A stretch of DNA of 64,000 bases from NCBI GenBank assembly GCA_040881175.1, contig JBBEDS010000014.1, forward strand, positions 1-64,000, read 5' to 3'. The notes below the pieces were generated by a model. It was not told the origin of the DNA. It worked only from the letters and a program-made list of their open reading frames with translations, and ran no database searches. Both the position numbers and the translations under genes were made by a program. Shown here one piece after another: positions 9,754 through 18,849 of the stretch (position 1 is the first letter of the stretch; each line of letters starts with the position of its first letter). The stretch comes from JBBEDS01 sp040881175 (GTDB lineage: Bacteria; Patescibacteriota; Minisyncoccia; 2-02-FULL-40-12; IGHO2-01-FULL-4-A).

Positions 9754-10423
9754 TAGCTCCCCTTGGATCATCTACCCAGACGATATCCTTGTTTCTCTTA
9801 AACCAGGTCATCTGGCGCTTCGCATATCTTTTAATCGCTCGATAGGTTTCGTCCACCATCTGGTCGTAATCTAGTAGTCCTCTCAGGTAGCGCGAGACAT
9901 ATCGGTATTCTAATCCAAAATTATCTAACCGTTTCCAAGAGACTCCACTTTCGTGGAGTCTCTTTATCTCATCTATCATTCCTTCTTTTAACCTAGCAAC
10001 TAGGCGCTTATATATTCTCTCTTCCAGTTCTTTTTGCGGACGCTTGATTCCTATTATCAGGGCATCATACTTTAGTTTCTTCTTAAGANNNNNNNNNNNN
10101 NNNNNNNNNNNNNNNNNNNNNNNNNNNNNNNNNNNNNNNNNNNNNNNNNNNNNNNNNNNNNNNNNNNNNNNNNNNNNNNNNNNNNNNNCAACGTTAAACT
10201 CTACCTTAGGCGAGACGATATCAAGCATATGATGGGGTACGCCTCGCATCTCTTTCTTGGTTATCTTGCCGGATCCGATGTCCATACCGAGATAAACCTG
10301 TCTTGAGTCAGCCGAGACCACCTCGCCATCAACTTTCTTGGCGATATCGATAGCCAGATCGGATTTCCCAGAAGCGGTTGGACCAACGACAATAATTAGT
10401 TTTAGACGTTTGTTTTTAGCCAC
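9722..10423 (-). CDS. miaA: tRNA dimethylallyltransferase, interrupted by an assembly gap
   Basis: Adds the isopentenyl group to A37 of tRNAs that read UNN codons. The N-terminal part has the P-loop [11 protein letters not shown], then [17 protein letters not shown] and PHHMLDI. The C-terminal part has [16 protein letters not shown], the LDNFGLEYR block and [13 protein letters not shown]. The 100-N run stands in for the middle: the visible halves correspond to about 1-80 and 185-300 of the E. coli enzyme, so about 100-110 residues (about 300-330 bp) are really missing. The reading frame across the Ns is therefore not meaningful. Confidence 0.9.
   Translation of the reverse strand: MAKNKRLKLIIVVGPTASGKSDLAIDIAKKVDGEVVSADSRQVYLGMDIGSGKITKKEMRGVPHHMLDIVSPKVEFNVXXXXXXXXXXXXXXXXXXXXXXXXXXXXXXXXXXLKKKLKYDALIIGIKRPQKELEERIYKRLVARLKEGMIDEIKRLHESGVSWKRLDNFGLEYRYVSRYLRGLLDYDQMVDETYRAIKRYAKRQMTWFKRNKDIVWVDDPRGAIKLLSAFPQA
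10089..10188. other. 100-N scaffold gap inside miaA
   Basis: A fixed 100-N run marks a gap of unknown size. The flanks share no repeated sequence. From MiaA length the real gap is likely about 300 bp. Confidence 0.95.
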
Positions 10424-10493
10424 TGTTTCGTATAATATAGAACAATTAGATATCTAATAGAAGGAATGGTGAACTTTAACAAGGAGGGGGAAT

Positions 10494-11036
10494 GTGCATT
10501 GGCAATATCTGATTCCTGTACTTTTGATTATTTTCCAGATTGACCTAATTATAATACCGGTACTTAGACAAGCCGGCTTATCTTTCTGGAAGATATACTT
10601 CATAGCCATGCCTATGGGTACGGCAGAGTTATTCATCCAGTATTACTTCTTCAGCTGGTTTAGGAAAGAGGTAGTCCTAACAGTACTCAAAAGAAAGGCG
10701 GCCCAAGAAGGTTTGGTTAAAGAAGGTATTGAGCTGGTCCAACAAGTGCGCCAACAAAACTATGGAGTTTCAACTAGGATAAAAAACTATTGTTTCAAGA
10801 TTTATGCTTCGTCTACGGATCCAGATAACAAAACTGTTAAGAAAATCAAACGCGGCGGCCACGGCATAATGCTACTTCTTGGGCTGGAACCTTGGGTATA
10901 CGGTGGCCGTCTGTTCGGAGTAGTAAACTGCAGCGCCATTGGCTGGAGAAATGGCCTTTACTCGTTAGCTTTAGGAAATGCCGTACGCATGACCGGAATC
11001 GTTGCTGCCTGGGATTTTATTCTCTCATTTTTTTAA
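10494..11036 (+). CDS. Membrane protein of unknown function
   Basis: 180 aa. Two N-terminal hydrophobic segments (about 4-24 and 30-52), a charged middle (about 58-118) and a C-terminal hydrophobic region (about 125-178) with a Gly-rich stretch GGHGIMLLLGLEPWVYGGR. The start is GTG at 10494, positioned by a very strong Shine-Dalgarno (AAGGAGGGGG, 10481-10490). An overlapping ATG two bases earlier opens only a 6-codon frame. It is divergent from miaA and convergent with thrS. No family is recognised. Confidence 0.65.
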   Translation: MHWQYLIPVLLIIFQIDLIIIPVLRQAGLSFWKIYFIAMPMGTAELFIQYYFFSWFRKEVVLTVLKRKAAQEGLVKEGIELVQQVRQQNYGVSTRIKNYCFKIYASSTDPDNKTVKKIKRGGHGIMLLLGLEPWVYGGRLFGVVNCSAIGWRNGLYSLALGNAVRMTGIVAAWDFILSFF

Positions 11037-11043
11037 GAATCAA

Positions 11044-11070
11044 AAAGAGCTCTCGTGAGCTCTTTATATT
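11044..11070. terminator. Bidirectional terminator between 10494-11036 and thrS
   Basis: AAAGAGCTC (11044-11052) / GAGCTCTTT (11057-11065) with a TCGT loop and A/T flanks on both sides. It overlaps the thrS stop codon. Confidence 0.75.
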
Positions 11071-12302
11071 TTTTCAGCAATTTCTTTTTTAATACTTTCT
11101 ATAAAGTCCTCGATGCTCATAGTCCCCTTGTCTCCCTCGCCTCGCTTCCTGATAGCGAGAACTTTGTCTTTCTCTTCTTTTTCACCGAGAACTGCTACAT
11201 ACGGTATTTTTTGGATTTCAGCTTCTCGTATCTTCTTACCGATAGTCTCATTATGGCTATGAAGTTCTACCCTAATGTTATTCTCTTTTAACTTTTCATA
11301 AACTTCCTTGGCATATCCCAACTGCATATCATTAATATTAGCCACGGCTACCTGGATGGGGGAAAGCCACGCTGGAAGCTTCCCCTCGGTATGCTCCAGC
11401 AAGACACCGATGAATCTCTCAAACGACCCGAAGATGGCCCGGTGGATTACCCAAGGCATCTTTTTGTCTCCATTCTCATCGGCATAATACGTTTCAAATT
11501 GTTTAGGCAGCATGACCAGATCAAGCTGAGCGGTGCCCATTTGCCAGTCTCGGCCTTGTGAATCATTTAAATGTGCCTCTACTTTTGGTCCGTAGAATGC
11601 ACCCTCGCCCTCTGCAATCTCGTATTTTACACCCGATTTCTTCAAGGCATCCCCCAGGGCAGCCTCTGCTTTCTCCCACTCTTCCTCTGTTCCAAGAGCT
11701 TTCTCCGGTCTAGTTGCCAGTACGTAGCTGGTTTTGAAACCGAATATGTTGTAAAAATCATCAATTATTTTGACTATCCGTGCAATCTCATTTTCGACTT
11801 GCTCGGGCATCAGGTAGACATGCGCATCGTCCATAGTTATCTGCCTTACCCTGAATAACCCTCCTAGGGTACCCGAGAGCTCATTACGGTGCAGGCGGCC
11901 TATCTCAGCAAGTCTGAGGGGTAATTCTCGGTAGCTCCTAACTCTAGAGTTAAAAACGTAGGTAGATTCTGGACAGTTCATCGGCTTTATTACCAAATGC
12001 TCATTCTCATCCCTTGGATTATCAAAATAGAACATGTTATCACGGTAATGCTGCCAGTGGCCAGATTTTTCGAACACCTCTCTTTTAACTAATATCGGGG
12101 TTGAGACTTCGTGATAACCCTCTCTGTCGTTTATCTCTCTGGCAATCTTCTCAAGCTCTCTGAAAATTATCATGCCCTTCGGATGCCAAAAGGGCGCTCC
12201 TGGAGCGACTTCATGAAAACTGAATAGATCTAGTTGCTGACCGATATCACGATGATCAGTCAGTTTTAAAGGAGTTCCCTTTGGATTATCTGCTTTTGCC
12301 AT
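11064..12302 (-). CDS. thrS: Threonyl-tRNA synthetase lacking TGS and editing domains
   Basis: Charges tRNA-Thr. The class II core starts almost at the N-terminus. MNCPE with Zn ligand Cys110, GRLHRNELSG (136-144), QITMDDAH with Zn ligand His161 and the motif 3 region IHRAIFGSFERFIG are all present, followed by an anticodon-binding domain from about 315 (SPIQVAVANIND) to the end. It is 412 aa against about 640 for E. coli ThrRS: the N1 TGS and N2 editing domains that remove mischarged Ser are absent. Mitochondrial and some mycoplasma or archaeal ThrRS are reduced in the same way. Confidence 0.93.
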   Translation of the reverse strand: MAKADNPKGTPLKLTDHRDIGQQLDLFSFHEVAPGAPFWHPKGMIIFRELEKIAREINDREGYHEVSTPILVKREVFEKSGHWQHYRDNMFYFDNPRDENEHLVIKPMNCPESTYVFNSRVRSYRELPLRLAEIGRLHRNELSGTLGGLFRVRQITMDDAHVYLMPEQVENEIARIVKIIDDFYNIFGFKTSYVLATRPEKALGTEEEWEKAEAALGDALKKSGVKYEIAEGEGAFYGPKVEAHLNDSQGRDWQMGTAQLDLVMLPKQFETYYADENGDKKMPWVIHRAIFGSFERFIGVLLEHTEGKLPAWLSPIQVAVANINDMQLGYAKEVYEKLKENNIRVELHSHNETIGKKIREAEIQKIPYVAVLGEKEEKDKVLAIRKRGEGDKGTMSIEDFIESIKKEIAEKI

Positions 12303-12332
12303 ACATAAAATCCTACCAGAAATACGAGGACA

Positions 12333-12361
12333 AATAAACCCTGGTAACTCCAGGGTTTATT
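12333..12361. terminator. Terminator between dnaE and thrS
   Basis: Perfect 12-bp stem AATAAACCCTGG (12333-12344) / CCAGGGTTTATT (12350-12361) with a 5-nt loop. It lies just past the dnaE stop on the minus strand and before thrS. Confidence 0.7.
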
Positions 12362-12365
12362 CCAA

Positions 12366-15300
12366 TCAGTTAAATGTGGCAATCGGCCTAACCTCGTCAC
12401 AGAGTAGTTTGGGAATTCCATCACGATCGTTCATCTTGCCCCGGACGATAACAACGCTGTTCTCCTGAAAAGCGTCGGGGTTTGCTTCTAGAATATTAGG
12501 AAAGACTACTACTTCTATCTTTGAGGAGAGGTCTTCAACCCAAGAGAACACCATTGGCTTACCTGTCTTTGTCAGAATCTTTTGTATCTTCGTGACCATG
12601 CCTCCGATCTTTACCGACGAGCCGCTTCTTTTTGGGATATCCTTTATCTTTATCAATCCCTTCTCAAAATCCAGCTGCTGCTGATAGTCCCTCAGGGGAT
12701 GGTCGGAGATGAATAATCCTAGAAGTTCCTTCTCCCACATCAACTTCTCCCAGCGAGAAGCAGCCTCAGCCTCATTCATCCTCAGCGGAGGCAGTATAAC
12801 CTCGGCACCAGGACCATCAAAAAGACTAACTTGTCCTGTGGATCTAGCCTTGTTGCTTTCCCTGGAGTAATAGAGGAGTTGTTCCATGTTTGCCAATAGA
12901 GTAGCTCTTTCGCCAAAGACCTCCATTGCTCCACACCTGACCAAGCTCTCTAATGATTTCTTGTTCAGATCTCTGCTCTGTATTCGACTAACAAAATCGT
13001 CGACATTCTTGAATTGGCCACCGCTTTTCCTTTCATCAATTATTACTTTAACGATATTAGCTCCGACATTCTTAACTGCCGCTAAACCGAATCTGACCTT
13101 ACCCTTGCCGACAACAGCAAACTTCTCCAAGCTCTCGTTAATGGCCGGGGGCAGAACCTCAATGCCCATGTTTTGGCACTCTTCTATTAGAAAAGCGGCC
13201 CTCTCAACATCACCGGCATGAGAATTAAGCAAGGCAGCCATAAATTCATCAGGGTAATTGGCCTTGAGATAGGCCGTGTGATAGCCAATCATGGCGTAAC
13301 AGGCCGCATGTGATTTATTAAACCCATATCTGGCAAATGGCTCTATGAAGTCCCAGACTTTCTCGGCGGTCTTTTCTTCAATATTATTATCTACCATTCC
13401 CTTTATTAACTTGCCCCTCTGCTCATCTAGTAGGGATTTGATCTTCTTGCCTACGGCCTTTCTAAGAGTATCCGCTTGAGGCAGCGTGAACTTAGCCAAT
13501 GCCTGAGCAACAGCCATCAGCTGTTCCTGATAGACTATAATGCCGTAGCTATTCTTGAGTATTGGCTCCATCAATGGATGGAGATAGGATACTTTCTTAC
13601 GTCCATGCTTTCGCTCAATATATTCTTCTACCATGCCTGCATCCAAAGGACCGGGACGGTAAAGGGATATCATGACAATAATGTCATCAATACCCGTTGG
13701 CTTAAGACTTTTGAGGTACCTCTTCATACCCGACGATTCTAGTTGAAAAACCCCGGTAGTCTTTGCTGCCTGGAGAAGCTTAAAAGTCTTAGGGTCATCT
13801 AGCGGTATCCGGTCTAAATCTATTTTTAAATTATGGTTACGCTCCACGCCTTCAAGTGTGTGTTGAATTATTGTCAGGTTAGACAATCCCAAGAAATCCA
13901 TTTTTAAAAGTCCTAGGGCCTCAACCGCATGCATATCATATTGAGTGATGATATCGTTCTCTTTTGTGCCTCTCTGCAGTGGCAGGTATTCGGTAAGAGG
14001 CTTGGGACCGATTACAACAGCACAAGCATGAGTGGAGGAATGCCTGGCTACACCTTCAAGACGAGCTGCCGAGTCAATGATTCTCTTAACATCCGGGTTT
14101 GTCTTATACAGTTGCTTCAGTTCCTCAACCTCTTCAACCGCGTTTAGTAGCGCTCCTTTTTTCTTGCCTTGATTAGGCGTAAACGGAACCAGCTTGGCGA
14201 TTCTGTCGCAGATCTCGTAGGAATAGCCCAGAGCGCGGCCAGCATCTCTAACGCTACCGCGAGCAGCCATGGTACCGAAGGTTATCACTTGAGCAAAATG
14301 CTCGCTACCATACTTCTGCCTGACGTACTCAAAGACCTCATCCCTTCTGGCATCGTCGAAATCGATATCGATATCGGGCATGCTGATACGCTCGGGGTTC
14401 ATGAAACGCTCAAAAAGCAGTTCATACTTAATGGGATCAATGTTCGTAATTTTAAGCAAATACGAGATTATACTCCCGGCAGCAGAACCGCGGCCTGGAC
14501 CCACTATTATGCCGTTTTTCTTAGCCCAGATGATAAAGTCTTGGACAATGAGAAAGTAGGAGGCAAAGCCAGTCTTGGTAATAACCGAGAGCTCGTAATC
14601 TAACCTTTCCATTATCTTGTCTTTTTCTCCCTCTGGATATCGGTCGGGGATGCCCTTGATACAAAGCTCTCTCAGGTAGCTATCATTGTCGTAACCTGTT
14701 GGCAGCGGGAAGGGGGGTAGCTGTGATTTGCCGAATTCAATCTCAATATTACAGCGGCCGGCTATCTTGGCGGCATTCTCAATTGCCTCAGGAATTTCAG
14801 AAAATTTCTCTGCCATCTTTTCCGGAGACAATAGAGAGAAGTCGTCATTCCTTAAAGTCAGCCTGTCTTTGTCGCCAACCTCGTTACCGGTCTGTACAGC
14901 AAGAAGGACATCATGAGCGTGAGCATCTTCAGATTTTAAATAGTGGGAGTCCTGAGTTGCAACCATCGGAATGCCGGTATCTTTAGAAAGCTCTATTAAT
15001 TTTTTAGTGACAACGTTTTGCTCCTCAAGATTGGGATGCTGCTGGACTTCGATATAGAAATTGTCTTTGCCGAAAATGTCCTGGTACTCCAAGGCTAATT
15101 TTTTGGCTTTGTCGTACTGATTGGTCAGCAGGGCGCGAGAAACCTCTCCGCCGAGACAGGCGGATAGTGCGATGAGGCCTTCACTGTACTCGCGAAGTAG
15201 ATTTTTATCGACTCTGGGCTTGTAGTAGAAGCCCTCCAGGTGAGCAGCGGTAACTAGTTTGATTAAATTTTTGTAGCCGGTGTTGTTAGCAGCTAAGAGT

Positions 15301-15566
15301 ACCAGGTGATAAAAGTTTTTGCCGGTAGAACTGGGCCGCTTGTCATGCATGTTCTCAGTGACATACATCTCGCAACCTATGATCGGCTTGATGCCGGCCT
15401 TGGTTGCTTTCTGATAAAACTCAATGGCTCCATACATCACTCCGTGATCTGTGATCGCCACGGAATCCATACCCAATTCTTTAGTGTGCTCCACCAGTTC
15501 GTCTATCCTCGTAAGGCCGTCGAGAAGAGAGTAATGGGTATGGGTGTGTAGGTGGGCGAATCTCAT
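12366..15566 (-). CDS. dnaE: DNA polymerase III alpha subunit
   Basis: Replicative polymerase catalytic subunit. The N-terminal PHP domain starts with HLHTHTHYSLLDG and continues with AITDHGVMYG. The polymerase palm carries GPGRGSAAGS (about 355-364) and the catalytic PDIDIDFDD (about 393-401). The finger and beta-binding regions are followed by a helix-hairpin-helix (about 830-870) and a C-terminal OB fold (about 970-1060). 1066 aa, slightly shorter than E. coli DnaE (1160) because the C-terminal tau-binding region is reduced. No proofreading exonuclease domain is present, as is normal for the DnaE type. Confidence 0.96.
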   Translation of the reverse strand: MRFAHLHTHTHYSLLDGLTRIDELVEHTKELGMDSVAITDHGVMYGAIEFYQKATKAGIKPIIGCEMYVTENMHDKRPSSTGKNFYHLVLLAANNTGYKNLIKLVTAAHLEGFYYKPRVDKNLLREYSEGLIALSACLGGEVSRALLTNQYDKAKKLALEYQDIFGKDNFYIEVQQHPNLEEQNVVTKKLIELSKDTGIPMVATQDSHYLKSEDAHAHDVLLAVQTGNEVGDKDRLTLRNDDFSLLSPEKMAEKFSEIPEAIENAAKIAGRCNIEIEFGKSQLPPFPLPTGYDNDSYLRELCIKGIPDRYPEGEKDKIMERLDYELSVITKTGFASYFLIVQDFIIWAKKNGIIVGPGRGSAAGSIISYLLKITNIDPIKYELLFERFMNPERISMPDIDIDFDDARRDEVFEYVRQKYGSEHFAQVITFGTMAARGSVRDAGRALGYSYEICDRIAKLVPFTPNQGKKKGALLNAVEEVEELKQLYKTNPDVKRIIDSAARLEGVARHSSTHACAVVIGPKPLTEYLPLQRGTKENDIITQYDMHAVEALGLLKMDFLGLSNLTIIQHTLEGVERNHNLKIDLDRIPLDDPKTFKLLQAAKTTGVFQLESSGMKRYLKSLKPTGIDDIIVMISLYRPGPLDAGMVEEYIERKHGRKKVSYLHPLMEPILKNSYGIIVYQEQLMAVAQALAKFTLPQADTLRKAVGKKIKSLLDEQRGKLIKGMVDNNIEEKTAEKVWDFIEPFARYGFNKSHAACYAMIGYHTAYLKANYPDEFMAALLNSHAGDVERAAFLIEECQNMGIEVLPPAINESLEKFAVVGKGKVRFGLAAVKNVGANIVKVIIDERKSGGQFKNVDDFVSRIQSRDLNKKSLESLVRCGAMEVFGERATLLANMEQLLYYSRESNKARSTGQVSLFDGPGAEVILPPLRMNEAEAASRWEKLMWEKELLGLFISDHPLRDYQQQLDFEKGLIKIKDIPKRSGSSVKIGGMVTKIQKILTKTGKPMVFSWVEDLSSKIEVVVFPNILEANPDAFQENSVVIVRGKMNDRDGIPKLLCDEVRPIATFN

Positions 15567-15633
15567 AAATCAATTCTACCATTCGCGGATTAATAACCTC
15601 AATACGGCCTTTGTGTGGACAACTGCCCTAAAC

Positions 15634-15662
15634 TTGCCTAAACAGAAAATTTCTGATATAAA
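15634..15662 (+). promoter_or_regulatory. Promoter of rpmF-nusB
   Basis: TTGCCT (15634-15639), 17-nt spacer, TATAAA (15657-15662) with an upstream TGA. The rpmF ATG is at 15672, about 10 nt on, leaving almost no leader. Confidence 0.65.
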
Positions 15663-15671
15663 GTACTCACT

Positions 15672-15893
15672 ATGGGAGTCCCGAGAGCGCATTCTACGCG
15701 CGGCCAAAAAGGAAGAAGGCGCAGTCATTTAGCACTAAAGAGATTAGTGCTTGTTTCGTGCAGCCACTGCGGAAAACCAAAGTCTTCTCACCTGGCTTGT
15801 AAATATTGTGGTTTCTACGGAGAAAAAGAAGCAGTTAACATACTAGCTCGTGAGCTTAAGAAGAAAGAGAAGCAAAAGCAGGCTCGCAAGTAA
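15672..15893 (+). CDS. rpmF: Ribosomal protein bL32
   Basis: 73 aa. The N-terminus GVPRAHSTRGQKGRRRSH matches the basic L32 tail, and a four-cysteine zinc knuckle follows (CSHCGKPK... CKYCGFY, about 35-53). It is longer than the usual 56-60 aa because of a Lys-rich C-terminal extension. Start chosen at the ATG right after the promoter. nusB follows after 18 nt. Confidence 0.92.
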   Translation: MGVPRAHSTRGQKGRRRSHLALKRLVLVSCSHCGKPKSSHLACKYCGFYGEKEAVNILARELKKKEKQKQARK

Positions 15894-15911
15894 ACTTTTT
15901 TAACATAAGCT

Positions 15912-16400
15912 ATGGCATCAAGACATCTATCAAGGAGTGTCGCTATGCAATCGCTCTACGAGTGGGATTTTAAAGGCAAGAAGGCTGATGAGCTCCAAAA
16001 GATCATCGAGCATAATATAAATGAGTTTGCTCCCGGCATAGAGAGTCACGAATTCATATTCGACCTGGTAAACGGTGCAATCGGCAAGTTGTCGGAAATA
16101 GACAAGATCATAGAGAAGGCCGCACCTCAGTGGCCCATAGATCAGATAGCGATGGTAGACCGAGCCGTTCTTCGTCTTGGAATATATGAGCTACTCTTCG
16201 GCAACCGGGAAGAAGTTCCTCCTAAGGTAGCTATAAATGAGTCTATCGAATTAGCCAAGACCTTCGGTGGCGATGCCTCGGGCAAATTCGTCAACGGCGT
16301 ATTGGGCACCATCTACAGAGAGATAGGCGAGCCGGGTAAAGACGATGCCCCGCCGAAAAAAGAAGAGAAAGAAGAGGGAGGGGAAAAGAAGGAAGAATAA
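15912..16400 (+). CDS. nusB: Transcription antitermination factor NusB
   Basis: Helical RNA-binding protein that, with NusE/S10, binds boxA in rRNA leaders. The N-terminal [14 protein letters not shown] and the C-terminal core [18 protein letters not shown] with [10 protein letters not shown] are typical. 162 aa against about 140; the excess is a Glu/Lys-rich tail (about 142-162). It sits between rpmF and rnc, a transcription/RNA-processing run that ends near the 16S gene. Confidence 0.94.
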   Translation: MASRHLSRSVAMQSLYEWDFKGKKADELQKIIEHNINEFAPGIESHEFIFDLVNGAIGKLSEIDKIIEKAAPQWPIDQIAMVDRAVLRLGIYELLFGNREEVPPKVAINESIELAKTFGGDASGKFVNGVLGTIYREIGEPGKDDAPPKKEEKEEGGEKKEE

Positions 16401-16471
16401 AAAACACAACGTGTTATCAATTACGAATTATGCAGAAACATGATTCTTGATTCATGATTCGTCCATGACAA

Positions 16472-17170
16472 ATGGATAACGAAAAACTCTTAGAACTGGA
16501 AAGTAAGATTGGGGTACAATTTAATAACCGCGACGTCCTACTTCAGGCACTCACTCATCGTTCTTACCTGAATGAAAACCCGAAGTGGCATCTGGACCAA
16601 AACGAGCGTTTGGAATTTTTAGGAGACGCCGTTTTGGAATTAGCCGTTACGGAGTATCTATATAAGAACTACCCTAACCCTGAGGGGGAGCTGACAAATT
16701 GGCGCGCAGCTTTAGTCAACTCTATTATGCTGGCCAAGATATCGGAAAAGATTGACCTTAATAGCTATCTTCTTCTATCCCGCGGCGAAGCTAAAGACAC
16801 CGGTCGCGCCAGACAATACATACTAGCCAACGCCATGGAGGCGGTCATCGGAGCTATCTATCTGGATAGTGGCTACGACAATGCCGCTGGTTTCGTAACC
16901 CGCTTCATCCTTGATGAGCTACACCAAATACTGGAAGGCCAGACATATAAAGACTACAAGAGCAGATTCCAAGAAGAATCTCAGGATAAACTCGGAGTTA
17001 CCCCTACCTATGAGGTAATGAAGGAGTGGGGACCGGATCATGCCAAAAACTTTCAGATCGGAGTATTTCTAGAAAAAGAGTTAGTTGCTGACGGCTCAGG
17101 ACCATCAAAACAAGAAGCTCAACAGGCCGCAGCAGAGGCAGCTCTAAAAAAGAAAGGCTGGGTTGCATAA
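16472..17170 (+). CDS. rnc: Ribonuclease III
   Basis: Cuts double-stranded RNA, notably pre-rRNA stems. The signature NERLEFLGDAVLELAV (about 43-58) carries the catalytic Glu and Asp, with a second acidic pair around NAMEAVIGAIYLD (about 117-129). A double-stranded RNA-binding domain spans about 160-228 (from DYKSRFQEESQ to QAAAEAALKKKGW). 232 aa, normal length. A natural substrate is the long stem found around the 16S gene 3 kb downstream. Confidence 0.96.
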   Translation: MDNEKLLELESKIGVQFNNRDVLLQALTHRSYLNENPKWHLDQNERLEFLGDAVLELAVTEYLYKNYPNPEGELTNWRAALVNSIMLAKISEKIDLNSYLLLSRGEAKDTGRARQYILANAMEAVIGAIYLDSGYDNAAGFVTRFILDELHQILEGQTYKDYKSRFQEESQDKLGVTPTYEVMKEWGPDHAKNFQIGVFLEKELVADGSGPSKQEAQQAAAEAALKKKGWVA

Positions 17171-17207
17171 ATATTAAAATATGCTAATCTACTGAGACTA
17201 TTTAGAC

Positions 17208-17624
17208 ATGTTAAAGATACGACTACAAAGGATAGGTAAGCGCGGCCAGGCATATTTCAGGGTCGTGGTTATCGAACGCACCACTAAGCCAAAGGGTAAA
17301 TACCTTGAGCTTTTGGGTTCTTACGACCCCCACAAAAATGAAGTTACGGTCAAAGCCGACAGAGTTAAGCATTGGATGGAAAAAGGCGCTCAACTTTCCC
17401 CAACCGTTAACAACCTGTTGGTCAGCAGGAGTATAATTGAGGGAGAGAAAGTTCAAGTCTGGAAAGCCAAGAAAAAGAAAGGTGGCGAAGCTGAAGCAGC
17501 TGCTCCGGCAGCTAAGGCAGCGCCGCCTAAAGAAGAGCAAGCCGAAGAGCCGAAAGAGGAAGTGAAAAAAGAAGAAACAGCCGAGCCAACAAAGGAAGAG
17601 ACACCCGCTCCAGCCCAAGGCTAA
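17208..17624 (+). CDS. rpsP: Ribosomal protein bS16 with a long Ala/Pro/Glu/Lys tail
   Basis: The core MLKIRLQRIGKRGQAYFRVVV and LGSYDPHKNEVTV to about residue 85 is standard S16. Residues about 90-138 are an added low-complexity tail rich in Ala, Pro, Glu and Lys, probably disordered and exposed on the 30S surface. Most S16 proteins are 80-90 aa; here 138. It follows rnc and precedes khpA and trmD, close to the common rpsP-khpA-rimM-trmD order; rimM is absent. Confidence 0.95.
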   Translation: MLKIRLQRIGKRGQAYFRVVVIERTTKPKGKYLELLGSYDPHKNEVTVKADRVKHWMEKGAQLSPTVNNLLVSRSIIEGEKVQVWKAKKKKGGEAEAAAPAAKAAPPKEEQAEEPKEEVKKEETAEPTKEETPAPAQG

Positions 17625-17626
17625 CA

Positions 17627-17655
17627 TTGACACTTTAAAATAGTATTGCTAAAAT
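17627..17655 (+). promoter_or_regulatory. Strong promoter for khpA
   Basis: Consensus -35 TTGACA (17627-17632), 17-nt spacer, TAAAAT (17650-17655) with TGC extension. The transcript would carry a leader of about 100 nt (17663-17764) in which I see no ORF or clear structure. Confidence 0.7.
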
Positions 17656-17764
17656 TTAAGCGCAAGGTCGAGGTCAACGATTGCAGAAAAAGTGGATTTT
17701 CGTCTGACACTTCCGAATTCGTCGCGAACTGTAAGGGATAATTCATTTAATCTGTACATAAAGC

Positions 17765-18091
17765 ATGGCTAATTACACTGATAGAGAATTCGTCGAGTAT
17801 GTTGTTAAACAGATAGTCAACAAGCCCGACAATGTTGAGGTCACAAGAAAGACCGATGAGATGGGAGTCTTGATCGAAGTAAAGGTAGACCCCGAAGACA
17901 TGGGTCTCTTGATTGGACGAGCTGGTTCAACAGCTAAAGCCGTTAGAACTTTGGCAAGAATCGTCGGTATGAGAAACAACGCTCGCGTTAATCTCAGAAT
18001 AGTCGAACCGGAAGGTAGCACCCGACAGCCAAGACAGGACGGAGAAAAAACAAAGAATGTCGAGGATGTTGTAAATGACCTCGGAATGTAA
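17765..18091 (+). CDS. khpA: KH-domain RNA-binding protein KhpA
   Basis: Single type II KH domain with the RNA-gripping loop GLLIGRAGSTAKAVRTL (about 47-63). KhpA typically pairs with KhpB/Jag and affects cell size and RNA stability; a KhpB homologue is at 48098-48589. 108 aa, about 30 longer than average, the extra being a charged C-terminal tail. Located between rpsP and trmD, its usual site in many bacteria. Confidence 0.9.
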   Translation: MANYTDREFVEYVVKQIVNKPDNVEVTRKTDEMGVLIEVKVDPEDMGLLIGRAGSTAKAVRTLARIVGMRNNARVNLRIVEPEGSTRQPRQDGEKTKNVEDVVNDLGM

Positions 18092-18104
18092 CTAATAACT
18101 CCAA

Positions 18105-18140
18105 AACTAAAACCCTCCGCTCCGGCGGAGGGTTTTAGTT
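18105..18140 (+). terminator. Strong terminator after khpA
   Basis: Perfect 16-bp stem AACTAAAACCCTCCGC (18105-18120) / 18125-18140 with a TCCG loop; the A/T base pairs supply the U-tract. Confidence 0.85.
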
Positions 18141-18181
18141 AAAATCAGGGTATTATATCCTATGTTACCCTAAAATTAAGT

Positions 18182-18823
18182 ATGAAACGCTTCGATATAA
18201 TCACAATCATGCCAGATCTATTTCAAGGATTCACAGACGAATCCCTTTTGGCGCGGGCACAGAAAAAGAAAATTTTTAAAATTAACGTTCACAATCTGCG
18301 GCAGTGGACCACCGACAAACACAAAACAGTAGATGCCAAACCATTCGGGGGAGGCGTCGGCATGGTTTTAAAAGTAGAGCCGATTCTTAAAGCCGTGAAG
18401 AAAATCAAACAGAAGAATAAAAAAGCTAGGGTTATTCTTTTTTCGCCCCGTGGTAAAAAATTTGATCAAGAAATGGCAGAAAGGTTCGCCAAGCTGGACC
18501 AGATAATACTGATAAGCGGTCGCTATGAGGGCGTGGATGAGCGCATCGCCAAGCATGTTGCCGATGAGGTAATCTCGATAGGCGATTACGTTCTTTTGGG
18601 CGGCGAGGTACCATCTATGGCAGTGATTGAGGCAATCTCGCGCATGATACCTGGAGTCATAGCCAAAGAAGAGTCCTCTCGCAAACCCGATCACCCCCAA
18701 TATACCCGGCCCGAATCTATAGAAATATCCGGCAAGAAAAGAGGGGTCCCTAAGGTTCTTCTCTCGGGGGATCATAAGAAGATAAAAGAGTGGCGTGAGA
18801 AAAATACCAAAAAGTTGAGATAG
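18182..18823 (+). CDS. trmD: tRNA (guanine37-N1)-methyltransferase
   Basis: Methylates G37 of tRNAs reading CNN codons, preventing +1 frameshifting. The SPOUT trefoil-knot motifs are SGRYEGVDERI (about 113-123) and SIGDYVLLGGE (about 133-143), with KPFGGGVGM near the N-terminus. 213 aa, about 30 short of typical TrmD in the C-terminal helical domain. It is preceded by the khpA terminator, so it likely has its own weak promoter. Confidence 0.94.
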   Translation: MKRFDIITIMPDLFQGFTDESLLARAQKKKIFKINVHNLRQWTTDKHKTVDAKPFGGGVGMVLKVEPILKAVKKIKQKNKKARVILFSPRGKKFDQEMAERFAKLDQIILISGRYEGVDERIAKHVADEVISIGDYVLLGGEVPSMAVIEAISRMIPGVIAKEESSRKPDHPQYTRPESIEISGKKRGVPKVLLSGDHKKIKEWREKNTKKLR

Positions 18824-18849
18824 GGACAGGTTTATGAAATAATTTAGCT

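Noticed and set aside
10044..10232. Plus-strand ORF across the Ns in miaA
   Set aside because: Mostly gap characters; shadow of miaA.
13476..14603. Several plus-strand ORFs in dnaE
   Set aside because: Antisense shadows of the well-conserved polymerase gene.
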